Counted from the first letter of the stretch, positions 21,787 to 35,400 are shown. The stretch: DNA of 64,000 nucleotides from Helopsaltes ochotensis (GCA_013400155.1 VXBM01000779.1:181965-245964), one strand, 5' to 3'. Numbers and translations are program-made. Notes: generated by a model not told the origin, from the sequence alone.

Positions 21787-23758
21787 CTGCTCACAAAAAA
21801 AAAAAAAAATAAGGTAAATAACCAGAGAAATAAACATCCCTGAAATCGCTGATGCGATGCCCGTGGGTCTGTTTGTCACTGTAGCAGACCTCCCTGCTGA
21901 AAAACACAAGTAATATTAAAAATTGGAGGCGCATCCGGGCGGATTTATCTGGGTGAGCCAAACTTTTAGGACTTTAGCAGATCTCAGGCTCCTGCTGCCT
22001 CATGCCTGGGAGCTCCTGCCTCTCCCAAGCCAAACCTGTGCCACAGGTAGGTTCCCCCTGCTCCTGCCCCACTTCTGCCCCAGCTGGAGCCTGGAAGGAG
22101 GCAAGCTCTGGTCTCATCCTGCACATCACATGGGAGGGTCACAGTGCTGCCCATTGCCCTCTGCTTTGTCCCTCGTGTTAGCCTCAAGCCTTCAGCAGTA
22201 ATTGCAATTCGGGCTCCAAACTGGCTGTAAAAAGCTTTGCAAGCAATTAAGGCAGTGCAGAAAGCAGATGGGTTTGGGCTGATTTGCAGAACTAGAGCTG
22301 AGAAGAGCAAGTATTCTTCTCTCCATTCCACTCTTAATTTTTTCCCGCTTAAAAGTAAGATTAAAAAAAGATATATTCTGGTTTTATGGAAAGTGAAAAA
22401 GTCTATTTGAGCCACAATGATTTTGATATGCCTTTATTATAGGGGGTTTTTTTTTAAGAAAAAATAAAACAGGAGTTTTTCAGTGAAGATGCAGGGCTTA
22501 CTGTCTTCCTTTGAACAAATATTTTCGATCTGTGAGACCAAGATGAAGTTTTCCCTCTGCTTCATTGAACTTGAACCCCAGTCCCTAACAGAGGAGAGAG
22601 CTGAACTGGGTGGTTCAGAGCATGCCTGAATAATGGCATGCAGAAAGGAAGAGCTCCAATGTTTTGATCAGTGCAGACGGTGCAGATCCACTGGAACATG
22701 TCTGTGAAAGGTGGAAGACGTTTCAAAGACTAGAATATGACTTTTCCCTCCACAGGGAAAACTAGAGGCAGCTCCTCTGCTTTTCCCAGGAAGGCCTTGG
22801 GATAAAAAATTATGTTGTTCTTACTCCACCCATTTGGTGACCCTATTTGAGAAAACGAGCTGAACCTGTAATTGTGTAGATTAATTGTGTAGATTAATTT
22901 AAACCGCTGCCTTCAGAAAGTGGAGTGTTCACTTTACCTGAAGGAGACACCCAGTGCTACAATTCTGATTTTTAATCTAAGGAACTGGCTGGTTGTGAAG
23001 CACAATCCACGTGGTGATAAAATGGTGCTCACGTTTCATTTGCATTTGTACCTCTTTTGGTCGGAATTATTCGGGCTCACATAAATTACGGATTTCTCTT
23101 TCCCTGCTGTTGGGAACGTGGAAAAACTTCCCCAGGATGGCCGGAACCAATGGGTTTGCCTGTCTCTGGACACATATTTTGTGCTGAGCACCTGCCAGGC
23201 TCAGACACCATCTTCCCTCCCCTCCCTCCGGAGCGAGACCATTCCAGGTTTCCCGCTGCAAACTTTCACAGCTCACAAAGCTGAATTGATTCCCCTTTAC
23301 TTTTGACACCAAAGGTGATCTCCGCTCCTCCAGGATAAAGTGCTACATTTGCTCACCTAATAGCCATACTTTTTGCCCAAATGTTGCCATTAAAAACTCA
23401 GGTCTGGCCATTAGGCTCTTCCTAGAGTAAGGCAGAAGAAAATTCAGGAACTAAACCTGAGCGGTAATTACCTCACTGAATGTTCATCCACTCACACATT
23501 TTTCATCCACTTTGAAATTGCATTCCCCTATACATTTCCTGTATTCTAATGCCTCTCCTGCAGCTTTTAGCTGGAATCACCAGAGTAATCGGTGTCCTTC
23601 GTTACAGCCCAGGCAGGACTAAATGCAGAGCTAACACCCCGCACTGAAGTGATGTGAATCACGTCGCCACAAAAAGCCTGACATCTGCGCTTCGCCGCGT
23701 ACGCATGTGGGAATGAAAAATTGCTTTTGATGCCTCTCTTTCTCTGGTATTTTTATTT
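21787..23758. other. Unique sequence with a tandem 13-mer, no gene seen
   Basis: About 2 kb of unique sequence with a 14 bp A-run near 21796 (the acceptor tract of the minus-strand candidate exon) and a 13 bp duplication at 22871. A 65 bp minus segment at 23357-23421 has strong splice-like edges, but its reading phase does not join to the candidate exon at 21673. Confidence 0.5.
22871..22896 (+). repeat. 13 bp tandem duplication
   Basis: attgtgtagatta is present twice, head to tail, without mismatch. Confidence 0.9.
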
Positions 23759-23836
23759 AAAAAAAAAAAAAAGAGAGAGAGAGAGAAAGAGAGAGAGAGG
23801 GGGTAAAAAAAAAAAGAAAGAAAAAAGGAAAAAAAA
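23759..23836 (+). repeat. 78 bp polypurine tract
   Basis: Poly-A, then (GA)n, then G5, then A-rich with G, broken by a single T at 23804. All other bases are purines. Mirror-like purine tracts of this kind can adopt triplex structures. No coding meaning. Confidence 0.9.
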
Positions 23837-26800
23837 TGAAGGTATGACCATTACACAGAGATTTTCCTGGCAGAGGGAAATGCCAGCCTTGGTACCCATC
23901 CGGGTCTGACACACAGAAGCAAATGCAAGCTTTTCAAAGGGCAAGTGTGAATTTTGATGCCATGGAAAATGTGGAGGAATTACAACACCTCTTTTCTAAG
24001 TGGACAGTGTCGTTGCCTTTGGAAGAACACAGCAATCCAGAGAATGTGGGTAACCAGCTGGACTGTTTTCCTTCTGTTTTAATAAGAAGTACAGAAAATA
24101 TGAAAATATGCATCTTTTATTCAGAAAGAAGAAATTCAGGCACAGAAGAAAGCCAGGATGCAAAAAAGGAGCAGTAGAAGCCCAAAGCTGCATCACTGAA
24201 GGGTTTACCGGCATGAATTTTTCTTTACAAGAAATAATTATGGGAATTGCCTCTTTTACTGAGGAGTTTTTCCTTACTGTACTGATTTCTGTCCCCTGCT
24301 GAACAAGCAGGAGCTGGGGACTGATGTGTCCATGGTGTTCATGTTCCTTTATAAGCTTGAGTTCACTTCTGCGCCTAAACACCTTTTATAAACACAAACC
24401 AGCCCATAACAAACGAGTATTTGTTTCCACTTCAGATAATCTATCCATCAACAGTTTTAGGACAGCAGCAGTGAAGATTTAAATGGTAGAAAATAAATAA
24501 ATCCCATTTACTAGCAGCTGAATTTTTCATGGAATGTTGGTATTAAATATTAACTGTATGGAATGTTTCTGTATCAGCTTCTGAAAGAGCATGGAAATTG
24601 GTTTGCAAGAGAATTGTTCTTAGTTACACACACAGACTCCTAAGACACAGAGGGTTCAGGATCTTTTATTACCATTTTAAAGTGAAGATGCATGGATTTA
24701 AATTTACCTGAAAAGCACCAAAGAAAAGGGCAAACAACAATATTTATCGGCATAACAAAATCCTATTTTCTGTTAGGCTTGTGTCAAACTAAACAGACAT
24801 TTATGGGTTTTTTTAAATTTTATTCATTATTGAAAAAGAAGTAAACATCATTAACAGTCAAGGCAATTCCTGTTGCTTTTTCCATATGTGACTTGTGGTG
24901 TCTGCACACACCGGGCAACACTCAGGATCAAGGTTGGGATCCAACTTCCAGGGGAGATTCTCAAACCTCTCTAACTGCTGATCTCCTGAAAATGTGACAT
25001 CGAGTTATGCAAATGGTGAGGGCTGGTGTCACATTAAGCAAAACATTCCAACCCAAAAGAAATCCAAAGATCATAAAGCCCCTGATATCGACCTTTGGTG
25101 CCAGACATCATCAGTGCATCTCGGGGCCAAAGGAGCTCTCCGTTCCTTGCAGAAACGTGGATAATTTTGTCACTGTTCTATGTTCTCCTGCAAGTTCCTA
25201 CTGAGATTTTTCATTAGGCAGTACATGAACCCTGTGAGCTGTAAATTAAGCATGAGAACAGCTTGGCTGGCAGCATGCAGCGATCTTGGGACAGCCAGGG
25301 CCGGGCCTGTGCCCTCAGATCAAACCAGATATCATTTCTTTGCTGTCACTACACTCCTGTTGTTGTTTTCCTCCCACTGTAAATCCCACCTGCCTGCTTG
25401 CTCATCCTTCTACAGTCCTCAGCCACTGCCAGGTTTGCATTTTGACTTTCAGCAGAAGAGACAAATAGAGCTGCTGGTTTAAGTTTCGCTAACTCCCTCT
25501 GCTTTAATGCTGCCACAATAATTCCCATTAGGCAAGCGCGTCCCCCAAAGAAAGAAAAGAGTGGAAATGTGTTGCTGCATCACTGGGTCACAGCTGGATG
25601 GGACTTTTTATTTTCAAGTGGATGACCCTGGCGGCTGTGACCAAAGGGCTGGGAGCATGACAGGAAAGTGCCTTGGTGGCATCCACAGGAGCCTCTGGGT
25701 GCGGGGAGCTCTGCCAGCAAACACCACCTCAGGGAAAAGCCTTTGGACTCAATTCATGATCCACTCCTCTGGATTCCTGCCAGTCTGATGCACCCATGTG
25801 AGCGTGCCAGTGCCAGGGAGCAGCAAATCAAGGCAGGCCTTGGCTGCTGAGTGTTGTGCCACGATATGAAATTCCATCTTGCTCTCTCCTTCATGTAAAA
25901 TTGATGGGTTTAGCTGTTCGTGGTAAATGTTGAGATTTGGGGCTCTCTCTGGACAGGAGCCAGGCTGGGTTCTTTAACTGGTAAGAGCGGACAAGCATAA
26001 AGTACTTTTTCTGGCTGTGACTTGGACACAGCTGCAGTCCTGGATTTCCTGCTGCATCTCAGGTGAGGAGATAATGGAAAGAAAGCTAAAACCCTTTCCA
26101 CTAACATCTTAAATGGTTTCCATGAAGCCTTTAAAAACAGCACATACTAATTTAAACAGCTGTGAGGGTGGTCAAAAAAGCTGACCCCAATATCAGAAGA
26201 AAAGGGAGCTCAATGGAAATCCATCTTCAGGAAAGCTGATAAAAATGTAGTGAACATTGAAAACATTGGAAATGCAGCTTTGTGATCACCTTGGTGACAG
26301 GGACCTTCTCACAGTAATTCAAATCAGATATCATGTTTGAAAGCAAAAAAAAAAACAAATCACATAAACACAAAACAGAAAATCCCCAAATTAACTAGAG
26401 GAATCCCATTTACAGTGCCAGATTTCAGTATGCAATATTGATGTTGAATGGCAGGAATAGCACTGGGCTGTAGCTAACACATAAGAACAATGCCATTTAA
26501 GCCAGGCTTAAAGCAGCCTCTTTTGAGCAGTGTTCTTATCCCAGTGTCAGGTTTCACAGGCAATGACTTTGATGTGTCATTTTTCTTGCTCCACGGAGAT
26601 GTTCTGTTCCTTGAGGAGGAAACAAAGGCCTCTGCTTTGCCAAGTTATCCACGTCAAAAATATCGAAACTTCATAAAACATCTGGTCCTCTCTGTTTCGC
26701 AGGATTCTTATTTGGTCACTGACTGAACTCTTATGGTCCAATTAATTAAATTAATGGCTATCTCATAAATTTAAAAAATATATACCCCATGTCCTTAAAC

Positions 26801-26929
26801 CTCTGAATCCCAGCTGGGAACCTGAAAGGCGTGAAATACAAAGTAATCATCTCACATCAACAGAAACTGATCTTAAAGCTGTAATTACATGATAAATGTC
26901 TTTATGACACATGGCCACTATTTGGTCAT
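23837..26929. other. Unique sequence, no gene seen
   Basis: About 3.1 kb of unique AT-rich sequence. No repeat family, RNA gene or recognisable coding exon was found on either strand. Confidence 0.55.
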
Positions 26930-27260
26930 GCCCTAGAGACAAATGCTAAGAGCCAAGAGGACGGGGAGGGGGGAGGAAAGGTACCTGGTAGCCAATCCCT
27001 TCACCCTGTTTGCAATTTCATTGGCTTTCTTTCAATGACCTGAGACTTCCAAGAGCATGATAGATATTTCCTAAATATTTTACATTCAGGTAATTACAGT
27101 AGTGTATGGATTTGCTAGTCAGCTTAGAGGAGACCAATTAATTGCTGCAAATCATGGTGTAAGAGATGAGCTTGCAGCAGGAGAAGGGTCACATCTTAAT
27201 AAAACAGGCAGAGCTGAGTGCGTTTGACTAAAGTCTGCCTCATGCAAGTTTACCAGAGAC
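26930..27260. promoter_or_regulatory. Candidate conserved noncoding element
   Basis: Repeat-free stretch containing the palindromic double homeodomain core caattaattg (27135-27144), plus ggtaattaca (27089-27098) and other AT cores set in balanced sequence. No open frame of note. Regulatory role is inferred only. Confidence 0.3.
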
Positions 27261-28861
27261 TGGGCACCTCTACAGTATTAGCTTAGCAAAAATCTTTGTA
27301 TATTTGAGTGTTTACCTGAGTTAGAGCCATCGACTTAGGCCTTAGATTTCTGCAGTTTGCTGCTGGCCAAGCACCAGAGTAGAACGATTTTACGTCACAT
27401 TTTATTTCAGTACAACATCCTTTATGTCATTATCTTTTCCCAGCATTTCAACAGCACGACTCAATTTTAATTTTTATCTCTGGTCTGCTAAGGTGCTAAA
27501 TGGACACATCCCTATAAGAACACAAATCAAGGCAGTTTGGGGACCATATTCTCTGTCCTAAATGGTGAAAAACTCCCCACAAAAGCCTGTTTTGTACTTC
27601 TTAAAAAGTACAAAAACACTCATTCAAAAGTACTCAAATTACTGTCGTTTTATCTGCTGAAGAAGCAACAACTCTAGTTTTAAGAACTGATGAGGATATG
27701 GGCAGCTGAAATTCTCGAGGCTTGCAAACTCCTTTCATCCTAAAGAGTGGGATGGAAATCTCCTTCAAAGTATGTTTTTACATCCTCCAAGCCCACAGAA
27801 AACATGCATTTATTTTTCCCTGCCAGGCTGTAAGCGTAAGGTCACATTTTCAATCATACCTGAGTTACGGGGGAGCTAAAGTGAACAGTGCAGAATTAAA
27901 ATGCTCCTGTTAGAGCATCAGCATTGCACTCACATGCCTCTCTACTTCTATTAATTTCTGCATCATAGGCAGATGCTAATTTTGATTGGAAAACAAGGCA
28001 AGGTGAAGACTTTTCCCTTCTCTATCATGCCAGTAAATCTAGCTGAACTGCATCACAAAGCCATTCTGAGTTAGCTGTACCAAATCCTAGCAATGCCGTA
28101 TTTCCGTAGCTTCGTCTAACTCATTTTCAAATATGCCCTGAAAATTGTTTTTGAAGCAGTTGTTTCTCTGAAGCCATTAGATCTTACTTAGTGCCAGCAA
28201 TCGATGGTGCTTCTCAAGGTTAATGACAAAGATAACTTCTGGCTTTTGACGTTCACATGACTTCTCCTATTGACTCCAGGGGGAGTCTATCTCAGGACTG
28301 GGGCTGGCATTCAGAAAGGACCAACAAAGAGCCAGGTTAATCATTAATCAGTACTGAAATGTAATTATTTTGATGTGAAATGCTATTCCGTATAAAACTC
28401 CATCAAGAGATCCCTCGTCCTACGTTCCTTGGATTCTAGTTCTTTTTAAACTTGTCTCACTGAAAAGTAAATCTGCTACTTGTTTAAAAGAAATATATGC
28501 TCGTGCAGCTTTTAAAGCAATTTTAAAACAGGTTTGAAAAAGAATTGGCTCTTCTTACATGCTTATTCACGCAGAGCAGACAATAAAAAAAGGAGGGATC
28601 ACATTTTATTGTTTTACAGTGGGGACAAATACAGATATAAAACGGCATGCAAAGTATCCTGGACAATCACCCTGGCTTTCAACGATCCCTTGGGTATTTG
28701 CATTCTATCACAGAGGGAAAGCAAGGACACAATGGCTGGGACAGGCTCTGGCTGCCCTGTGCTGGTGGGAGCCCATCTTATCTCTGGTGAGATCATCCCC
28801 AGTGGAAAATCTGCTTGGAGGAGTTATTGCCCAAACTGTCCTTACAAAAGCTTAAAGCATG
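27261..28861. other. Unique sequence, no gene seen
   Basis: About 1.6 kb of unique AT-rich sequence. A 119-codon plus frame at 28534-28893 runs into the CR1 copy and has no recognisable domain. Confidence 0.55.
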
Positions 28862-29102
28862 ACTTTAAAACTAAAGAAAGAAGTTTTGGGTGATATTTTA
28901 GGAAGGAATTCCTCACTGTCAGGGTGGGGAGGGTCTGGCACAGGGTGCCCAGAGAAGCTGTGGCTGCCCCTGGATCCCTGGAAGTGCCCAAGGCCAGGTT
29001 TGGTTTGGAGCAACCTGGGATAGTGGAAGGTGTCCCTGCCCCTGGCACTGCATGATCTTTAAGGTCCATTCCAGCCCAAAACCATTCTGTGATTCTATGA
29101 TG
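28862..29102 (+). mobile_element. CR1 LINE 3' end, plus orientation
   Basis: Classic avian CR1 tail: 'ttaggaaggaattcctcact', 'gcacagggtgcccagagaag', 'ggatccctggaagtgcccaa', 'ggagcaacctgggatagtgg', 'ctttaaggtccattccagcc', and the terminal octamer repeat 'attctgtgattctatgat'. It is 5'-truncated with no coding capacity. The last octamer ends at about 29102. The left edge, in the CR1 3' UTR, is approximate. Confidence 0.92.
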
Positions 29103-29164
29103 ACAGTGAGTTTAACAGATTTTATCAAATAAAAACTTATTCAATGTAAAAGGCATCCACACCC

Positions 29165-29177
29165 TTTTTTTTTTTTT

Positions 29178-29273
<96 letters not shown>
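29165..29273 (+). repeat. 109 bp poly-T tract
   Basis: Pure T except for one C at 29190. It starts about 60 bp after the end of a CR1 copy. No tttatt (minus-strand poly(A) signal) lies close to its right side and no flanking duplication was found, so unlike the tract at 20993 it is not called a retroposon tail. Its length is prone to error. Confidence 0.95.
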
Positions 29274-29275
<2 letters not shown>

Positions 29276-31899
29276 TTTCTGAAAGGAATCTCATGACATT
29301 GAGGAGGACAACAAAAAGGTTTTTGCAGAGCCAAAGATCAGGGAGGGCACTGCAGATAATGCAAAACAGCTTCAGGTAGTGAGGCAAAGCTGCCTGAATG
29401 CATTAAAGGTCTCTTCACGTAAGCTCTTGCTTAATTTTTAGCCTGTGAGGAGTTTTGCATGCTCAAGGTTAAAATAAGTGACAAATAGCTTTGTGGAATA
29501 GCAGCTGGAATTCAGGGAAGAAACCAAGTGTGACAATAGGATCTATAATACAGTTATAAAAATACATAGGTGCAATAAAATGCAAATTTGAGGTGTACAA
29601 CAAACGGAGCACCCGAACCGTTCATCTCAGCTTGGTGTTCTTTGTGGAGAGACGGGGATGTGGAGTGGAAGCAGCTTTTTATATAACCTCAATTTCAAAG
29701 AGCCTTCCTAATATTAAATGCATAAATTAGGGTGAGTTCTTTTTTTTTCCACTAACGGTCTCTGGGAAAGCTGCAGTTTTAATGCAAATGAGTCCCAAAG
29801 AGACAAAGAGAAAATAAATATTTGTTTTTCATGCAGTGATCCTGTTAGGTGTTATCTGCTGTGACCCTCCCCTAGCCTTACCATCAGATATCCATGCAAA
29901 CAGGGCCATTAGAAATGAGCAGCTTTTCTTGGAAATTAAATATAGATTTGCCTGAAAATTTCCTTATCTCTTTTACATTTACATTTCTAACAATACCCGT
30001 GTGTTATTGCTGGGCTCACCAGTAAAATTCAAAGAGGTCATTAATGAAAGCTTGTTCTCATAAAAAGGACTTTAGTGAATTGTTTTGTGAAGAAAATTCT
30101 GCTGGTTTCATACACTCTGTAATTGCTTCCTTTGGCCATCTGCTAAGCAGGGGGAAACCTGGAGTTCACAAAGGTATTTTTTTATTTACAAACCATTGGA
30201 AGCACTAAAGGAGAGTGTTCACATCTTGTCTATATTGCCTGTGCCTCCCTCAGAGGTGAAGAGGCAACGTGAGCTTATCTACATTTTCCTGGCCTTACCT
30301 TAAGTGCTGAAGCTCCTTCTCTGTCCTGTTCCTGCTGATGTTTTTTGTGACCACAGATCTCTGTACCTGCTCTGCTGCCCATCGCCTTTGCCCTGCCCCA
30401 GCTGGGAAATTACAAACTCCCCTTCTGACTTCCTGCCAATCCTCTCAGGTGCAAAACTTTTGGGATGTATGGCGGATGGGGAGTACATCCCAAAAGCAAA
30501 GAGGAAATTGGACGCCACCTCCAAGTACCATGCAAATCTTTATTTATTTTTCAACGTTTATGGGTGCTTGATTACCAATGTGTTCGAGATCAGGTACGAA
30601 GTCCCATTAATAGAGCTTTTGTCTGGGAGTGTGTGCATCAATGTGAGTTAGAGGTGTTCTTGTGACTGTGAATACTAATGAGCAGTAAGTAGGAGGTGAA
30701 AACCTTTCAAGGGATGTCGCAGGCAGTCCAAACGCCTGAAATGCAGAATTCGGGTTCAAAGAAAGAAATATTCTAAAAGTAGAGACAACAAAGTCATTGA
30801 GTATCAGCTAGTAATTTTCTGTGGGGCACTTTAATAGTCCATAGGACAGTTTTTAATCACCTGTGAACAAGATTTCAGTGAGCTGGAAATTTAGACACAT
30901 AATGGTTGAAAGAGGGAGCTAGTGGAGGGACTGGAAAGACCTGACAAACACGTCCAGAAATTATTGCAGATCCAACTTTAAGCTGGGTTGGAAACGAATT
31001 AACGAATTAACTGACACCCGCTCGAGCTCCCATACATTCCCTTTAGGCTCAGGGAGCCTGGAGCTTCCCAGCCGGCCCAGTGTGTCCTTTCACAGGTGCA
31101 GTGGGTGAACCCCAGCCCTCCCAGGCCAGGTGGGAAGGCTCTGGAGGTTCCCCCGTGCCCACGGGGCCGTGGCGTGCACACCAAAGGCTCCTCTGCTCCC
31201 GAGGGCTCCGCCACCCTCCCAGCCCTTCTCCCCTTTTCCCCTGGGAGCACTGAAGGAAAGATTGCCATTGCTTTTAGTGGAGGGCCCGCAGAAGTGACAA
31301 AACGTTTTGGAAGCGCTGCCAGCTTGGAGACGTGTCCTTTCCCGAGCGCTTCCCAAAGGGCTGAGGGCTATTCCGGGATCTGACCTTTCTCTGCAGGGAG
31401 AAATTTGGCTGCTGCGGCAGCAAAGGCAGAAGCATCTCTTTTGTTGAGCGCTGGGCAGGCTGCCTGCGTGCCTGTCACCTTGCAGGTTCCAGGCTTTCCC
31501 GAGGAAAGCGTCCCTCGGGTTTTATATCCCACTCCTGAGATGTTAAGGGAGGAGAGGCTGCTCCTGCCCCTACGGGAGCGGGGAGAGGAACTCCTTGAAC
31601 CGGATTGGGAACGCATTCAAGCGATGAATCAGGTGGTTTTGGTGGAAATTTGCAATTCAAAGGGCTGCCATTAGAAAAGTAGCATTTGAAACTGTGTTGC
31701 TGTGTTATGCCTCATGTAGATCAGTATCAAATTAAATTTCCCTATTGTACCTCTTATGTTGTTAATACAAAGCAGGGAGTGTTGCTCGCCTCATCTCCAT
31801 CCTTCTAACTGCAACATCCTTTTCAGTTTAAACTATACAGAAGTGAATCATTATTGAGGCCTTCTGTTTACCATCTTTAGAAGATTTAATTTATCCCAA
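29274..31899. other. Unique sequence, no gene seen
   Basis: About 2.6 kb. The segment at about 31080-31620 is more GC-rich than its surroundings and carries overlapping 80-95 codon frames on both strands, none of recognisable content. A perfect hairpin lies at 30457-30496. Confidence 0.55.
30457..30496 (+). other. Perfect 13 bp inverted repeat
   Basis: cttttgggatgta (30457-30469) and tacatcccaaaag (30484-30496) are exact reverse complements around a 14 bp G-rich loop. The arms are long enough to form a stable hairpin in RNA. No miRNA family was recognised and the 13 bp stem is shorter than a miRNA precursor stem. Confidence 0.85.
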
Positions 31900-32450
31900 T
31901 AAACATTGTGAAGCAGACCTTTTGCATTTGCAATGACATATAATTTACTTGGAACAAATGCTTTGGGTTCGGTATAAAGACCATTCATCAGGCAAATCTG
32001 AATCAGAGGCAGCTTAGAAAAAGAATCCTTTGTCTAATTGTTTTCCATCACAAACAACATGTGGGAAGGAGATTTAGGCAATATTTTCAAACATTATAAG
32101 CTACATAATTATTGTCCTCGGCAAACCTGGTGATAGTTTTTGCAATCACAATTGCACTTTATCTGTCTAATCACCTATTCACTGTGACCAATTACAGACT
32201 TGGCATTGATGAGGAGGCGTTTAATAATATTAAATACAAAACCCGAGATTTGAATAATGTTGAGTTTATGACACAAACCAACAAAAGCCAGGAAATTCAA
32301 AGGCGAGGGTTTACGCTCCATCCTTAATTCATGGCACTCTGCCGAGGCATAAGAGCACACATGAGCACTGCAGAGCCCTCCACTGCACAAAGATCATTGC
32401 AGTGCTGAGTTACAAAGGAATAATAAAGTCTGGAGATTAATTTTTAATGT
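31900..32450. promoter_or_regulatory. Candidate conserved noncoding element
   Basis: Repeat-free AT-balanced sequence with frequent homeodomain, SOX-like and forkhead-like short motifs (tctaattgtt, gcaatcacaattgcac, ctaatcacc, caattacag). It resembles vertebrate developmental CNEs in texture. No alignment could be done. Confidence 0.3.
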
Positions 32451-35400
32451 TTAAGTCTTTTGCAGATTTACCACAAAGCTGCAATGATCTTCTTGTTATG
32501 TGTTATGCTTGCAAAGGTGGTTTTTTTTTGGTTGCGTTTTTTTTTTTTTACTCTGTGAACTTTTTTGGGGAAAGGAGATAAAGCCTGGTGTTTTCCACAT
32601 CCTTGTAATACCACTGTCCTGGCACAAAAGAAAAGATCAATAAAATTGGGGGTTTCCCCTTATTTTGCCCCCAATTGCTTCTACTGATACAAGTTTCTGT
32701 CTGCAAAAGTGCCGTGCTCTGTCAGAGAAAGGAATGAAGCTGATGCACAGGAAGTCCTCATGGCCAGAAATTAGAGGAGTTTCGAGGCTGCTCTGTATTT
32801 AACCAAGCTGAAGTTAATTTCTGGCTCCCTTGAGCAAATAAATGGAATGAGAGGGTGCAGCAGCATCTCCTCTACGTCCTCCTGCCACGGATTCAATCCA
32901 GTTTGCCTGCCCCTGGAAATAGGTCACACTATTTCCCTAGGTCTTTACTGAGCACACCGTGTCAAAATAATGTAGAAAAACTATTTTTGTCTCTGTTATT
33001 CTCAATAAAGGTGCATCTTTTTCATAGCTCATGGTGTGCAGACATTGTTCTAAGTTTTCAGTTTCATTGTAGGAAATGCAATGGATCTCAGCTACGTTGT
33101 GAAATCAAGGAAATAACCTATTGTAATCCTGTTAAGATCCTTTTACTAATTTTATGCCATTTCTTTCTTTTGCTGGAAACTAAAATGGCATCTTGAAAGG
33201 CAGCAGGACCTGCACATCACCATGGTTTTAAAGCCAGATCCTGCCTTGCTGAAATGGCTCCGAAGCAGCTGTTCGGGTCTATCATGTTAAATCCTTCTTG
33301 GTTTGTGGATTATTGACCCACTGGACTCTAATGGGAGTTCTTTGGGGATGTTCAATCTATTGTATCCATCCAGCTGCATCTCATGTGCCTCTTATTTGCC
33401 CTTTGCAGCTTTAGGGCTATCACGTGAGTCCAGTGGCTGACAATAAATGCAAATAATTCTTATAAATTATCAGATGCATAAATAGGAGAGTTAACCCCTT
33501 GTCTGCTTTCAGACCTGCATTTTTGTGACTTTCCCTCTCTAGCCATGATCATGATTGCTTTTGACAGACACTTTGGTGGCAAGTTATTGATTTTTGTGAG
33601 CCTCCAGCCCCCATGAAACGGGAGGCAGCTCCTGGAAGGAGGGAGGTGAACGAAGCCACAAAGAAGCCAGTCCTCGTCCACCTCCTGCAGCAAAGGGGAA
33701 TCATTTTGTGTTCCTTGACATGGCACAAGTGGATCAGTTATTTCAGAAACAGAGGTGGATGGGACAGCAGGGAGGAATTCTGGTGATAAAGTTGCTGGCC
33801 CACGCCAAAGCAGTTGGGGGCTCAGTAGCCCCCAGAGAAGCAGCCAAACACCCACCCCTTGTCCTGTCCCCTGGGTGTCCCCAGCTCCAGTGATCAGAGG
33901 AGTTATGAGCCACCCATTCCTGTTTTGGTTCTAAAGCACAGGAAAAGGGGGCAATCACTGAAAAAAATGGTGATATTTGGGCCATGAAATCATGGAAAGC
34001 TGCATAAAGCAAAAAACTTCCCAAGTAGCTTCTCAGCAATCAAGGGGAGAGAGGATGGAGGCACCTCTGGGTTCATGGTGGGAAGTGATCGTTTTTATAC
34101 CCAGGAAGGAAATTTAATTACATTTTCAAATGTAATTGCTGGGAATTGCTCTAGCTATTTCTTTTTCTTGAGGCTTATTTATAGATCATCTTCTCAGGCA
34201 GGTGCAGCCTGAATTCAAGATGCCAACAGAGCTGGAATGTCACAAATATTCATATATTGGAATGGTTCATATTTATGCCAACATATGTTAAAGAAGCCTT
34301 TATTTTCTTCTTAATTTTACCCTCATTTTAAAGACACACCAAAAAAACCCCAGAGAAATCACAGATGACTTCTCATTCATGAGGCATGATTTACCATGGC
34401 TGTAATTCTTGACCTACAATTTCTGCAGGACATTTTAGAGCTATCAAACAACAGAAAAAAAAGCAGTCCTGCACTTCTGGGGAATCAGTAGCAAAGGAGG
34501 TTTCCTCTAGAAATAAAGATCAAAACACAAATGACCTCTCTGCATAAGAAATACAATTAAATTAACATTTATAATCTATCTTTAAAAAATACATTCAAAC
34601 ATTTAATTTGCATAGAAACAGGCAGTGCTATTCATTTTGAGACAAGAAAATCAAAAGTCATAGCTAGCAGCCACTCTTCTAAACCAGATTTTGAGCACAA
34701 CCCCCCCAGGGCTGTTTCTACCAATTTTCCAATAAATCATGTAATGACTTTTAGAAAAGACAGATATTTAATTCTTGAATTAGAACTATAGGACCATAAC
34801 CAAGGACTGACAGCTCTCTTATTCTGCCACACTCCCATACAAACCCTTTCAGCCAACTGGCTGTGAAATAATGCAATAATTAGGCAATTAGATATTTGGG
34901 AGAATGTAGAATGAAGCACTGAGCGCTGACCTATATTACATAGATCAAAGTACACTGGAGGAATTGCCAAATATATCTTGTTTACAAGCCCTTTTTAGTT
35001 TTTTTCATCATTTCCAAATTAAGACTTAAGGGCCATGCCTCCACAGCTACACATATATTTGCACTTGATGTTAGATATGAAGGAGAAAAATCACATTTTT
35101 TGCCCATAGAAAGCAGCAGTTGTTTAATTGCCAGTTCTTTGCTTGCACATATTGATTTAAACCTATAACATATATTATGTAGCAATGTGATGAACATTAT
35201 AAACCAAATATTCCCAAATAACTTCTCCATTACAGTAACGGTGCTACTTGGAAGAGTATGGGAGAAAATAAAAATTAATTATAGATAAAATCAGCAAGTT
35301 ATGGAGATCATGTCTGGCAGAGGGGAATCACCAGTCAGTAGAGGGGAATATCTCTGGACGCTCAATTTTATAAAGGAGTTTTGGGGTTTTTTTACTCTTA

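Noticed and set aside
29112..29387. Lysine-rich minus-strand frame
   Set aside because: The lysines come from translating the 109 bp poly-T tract.
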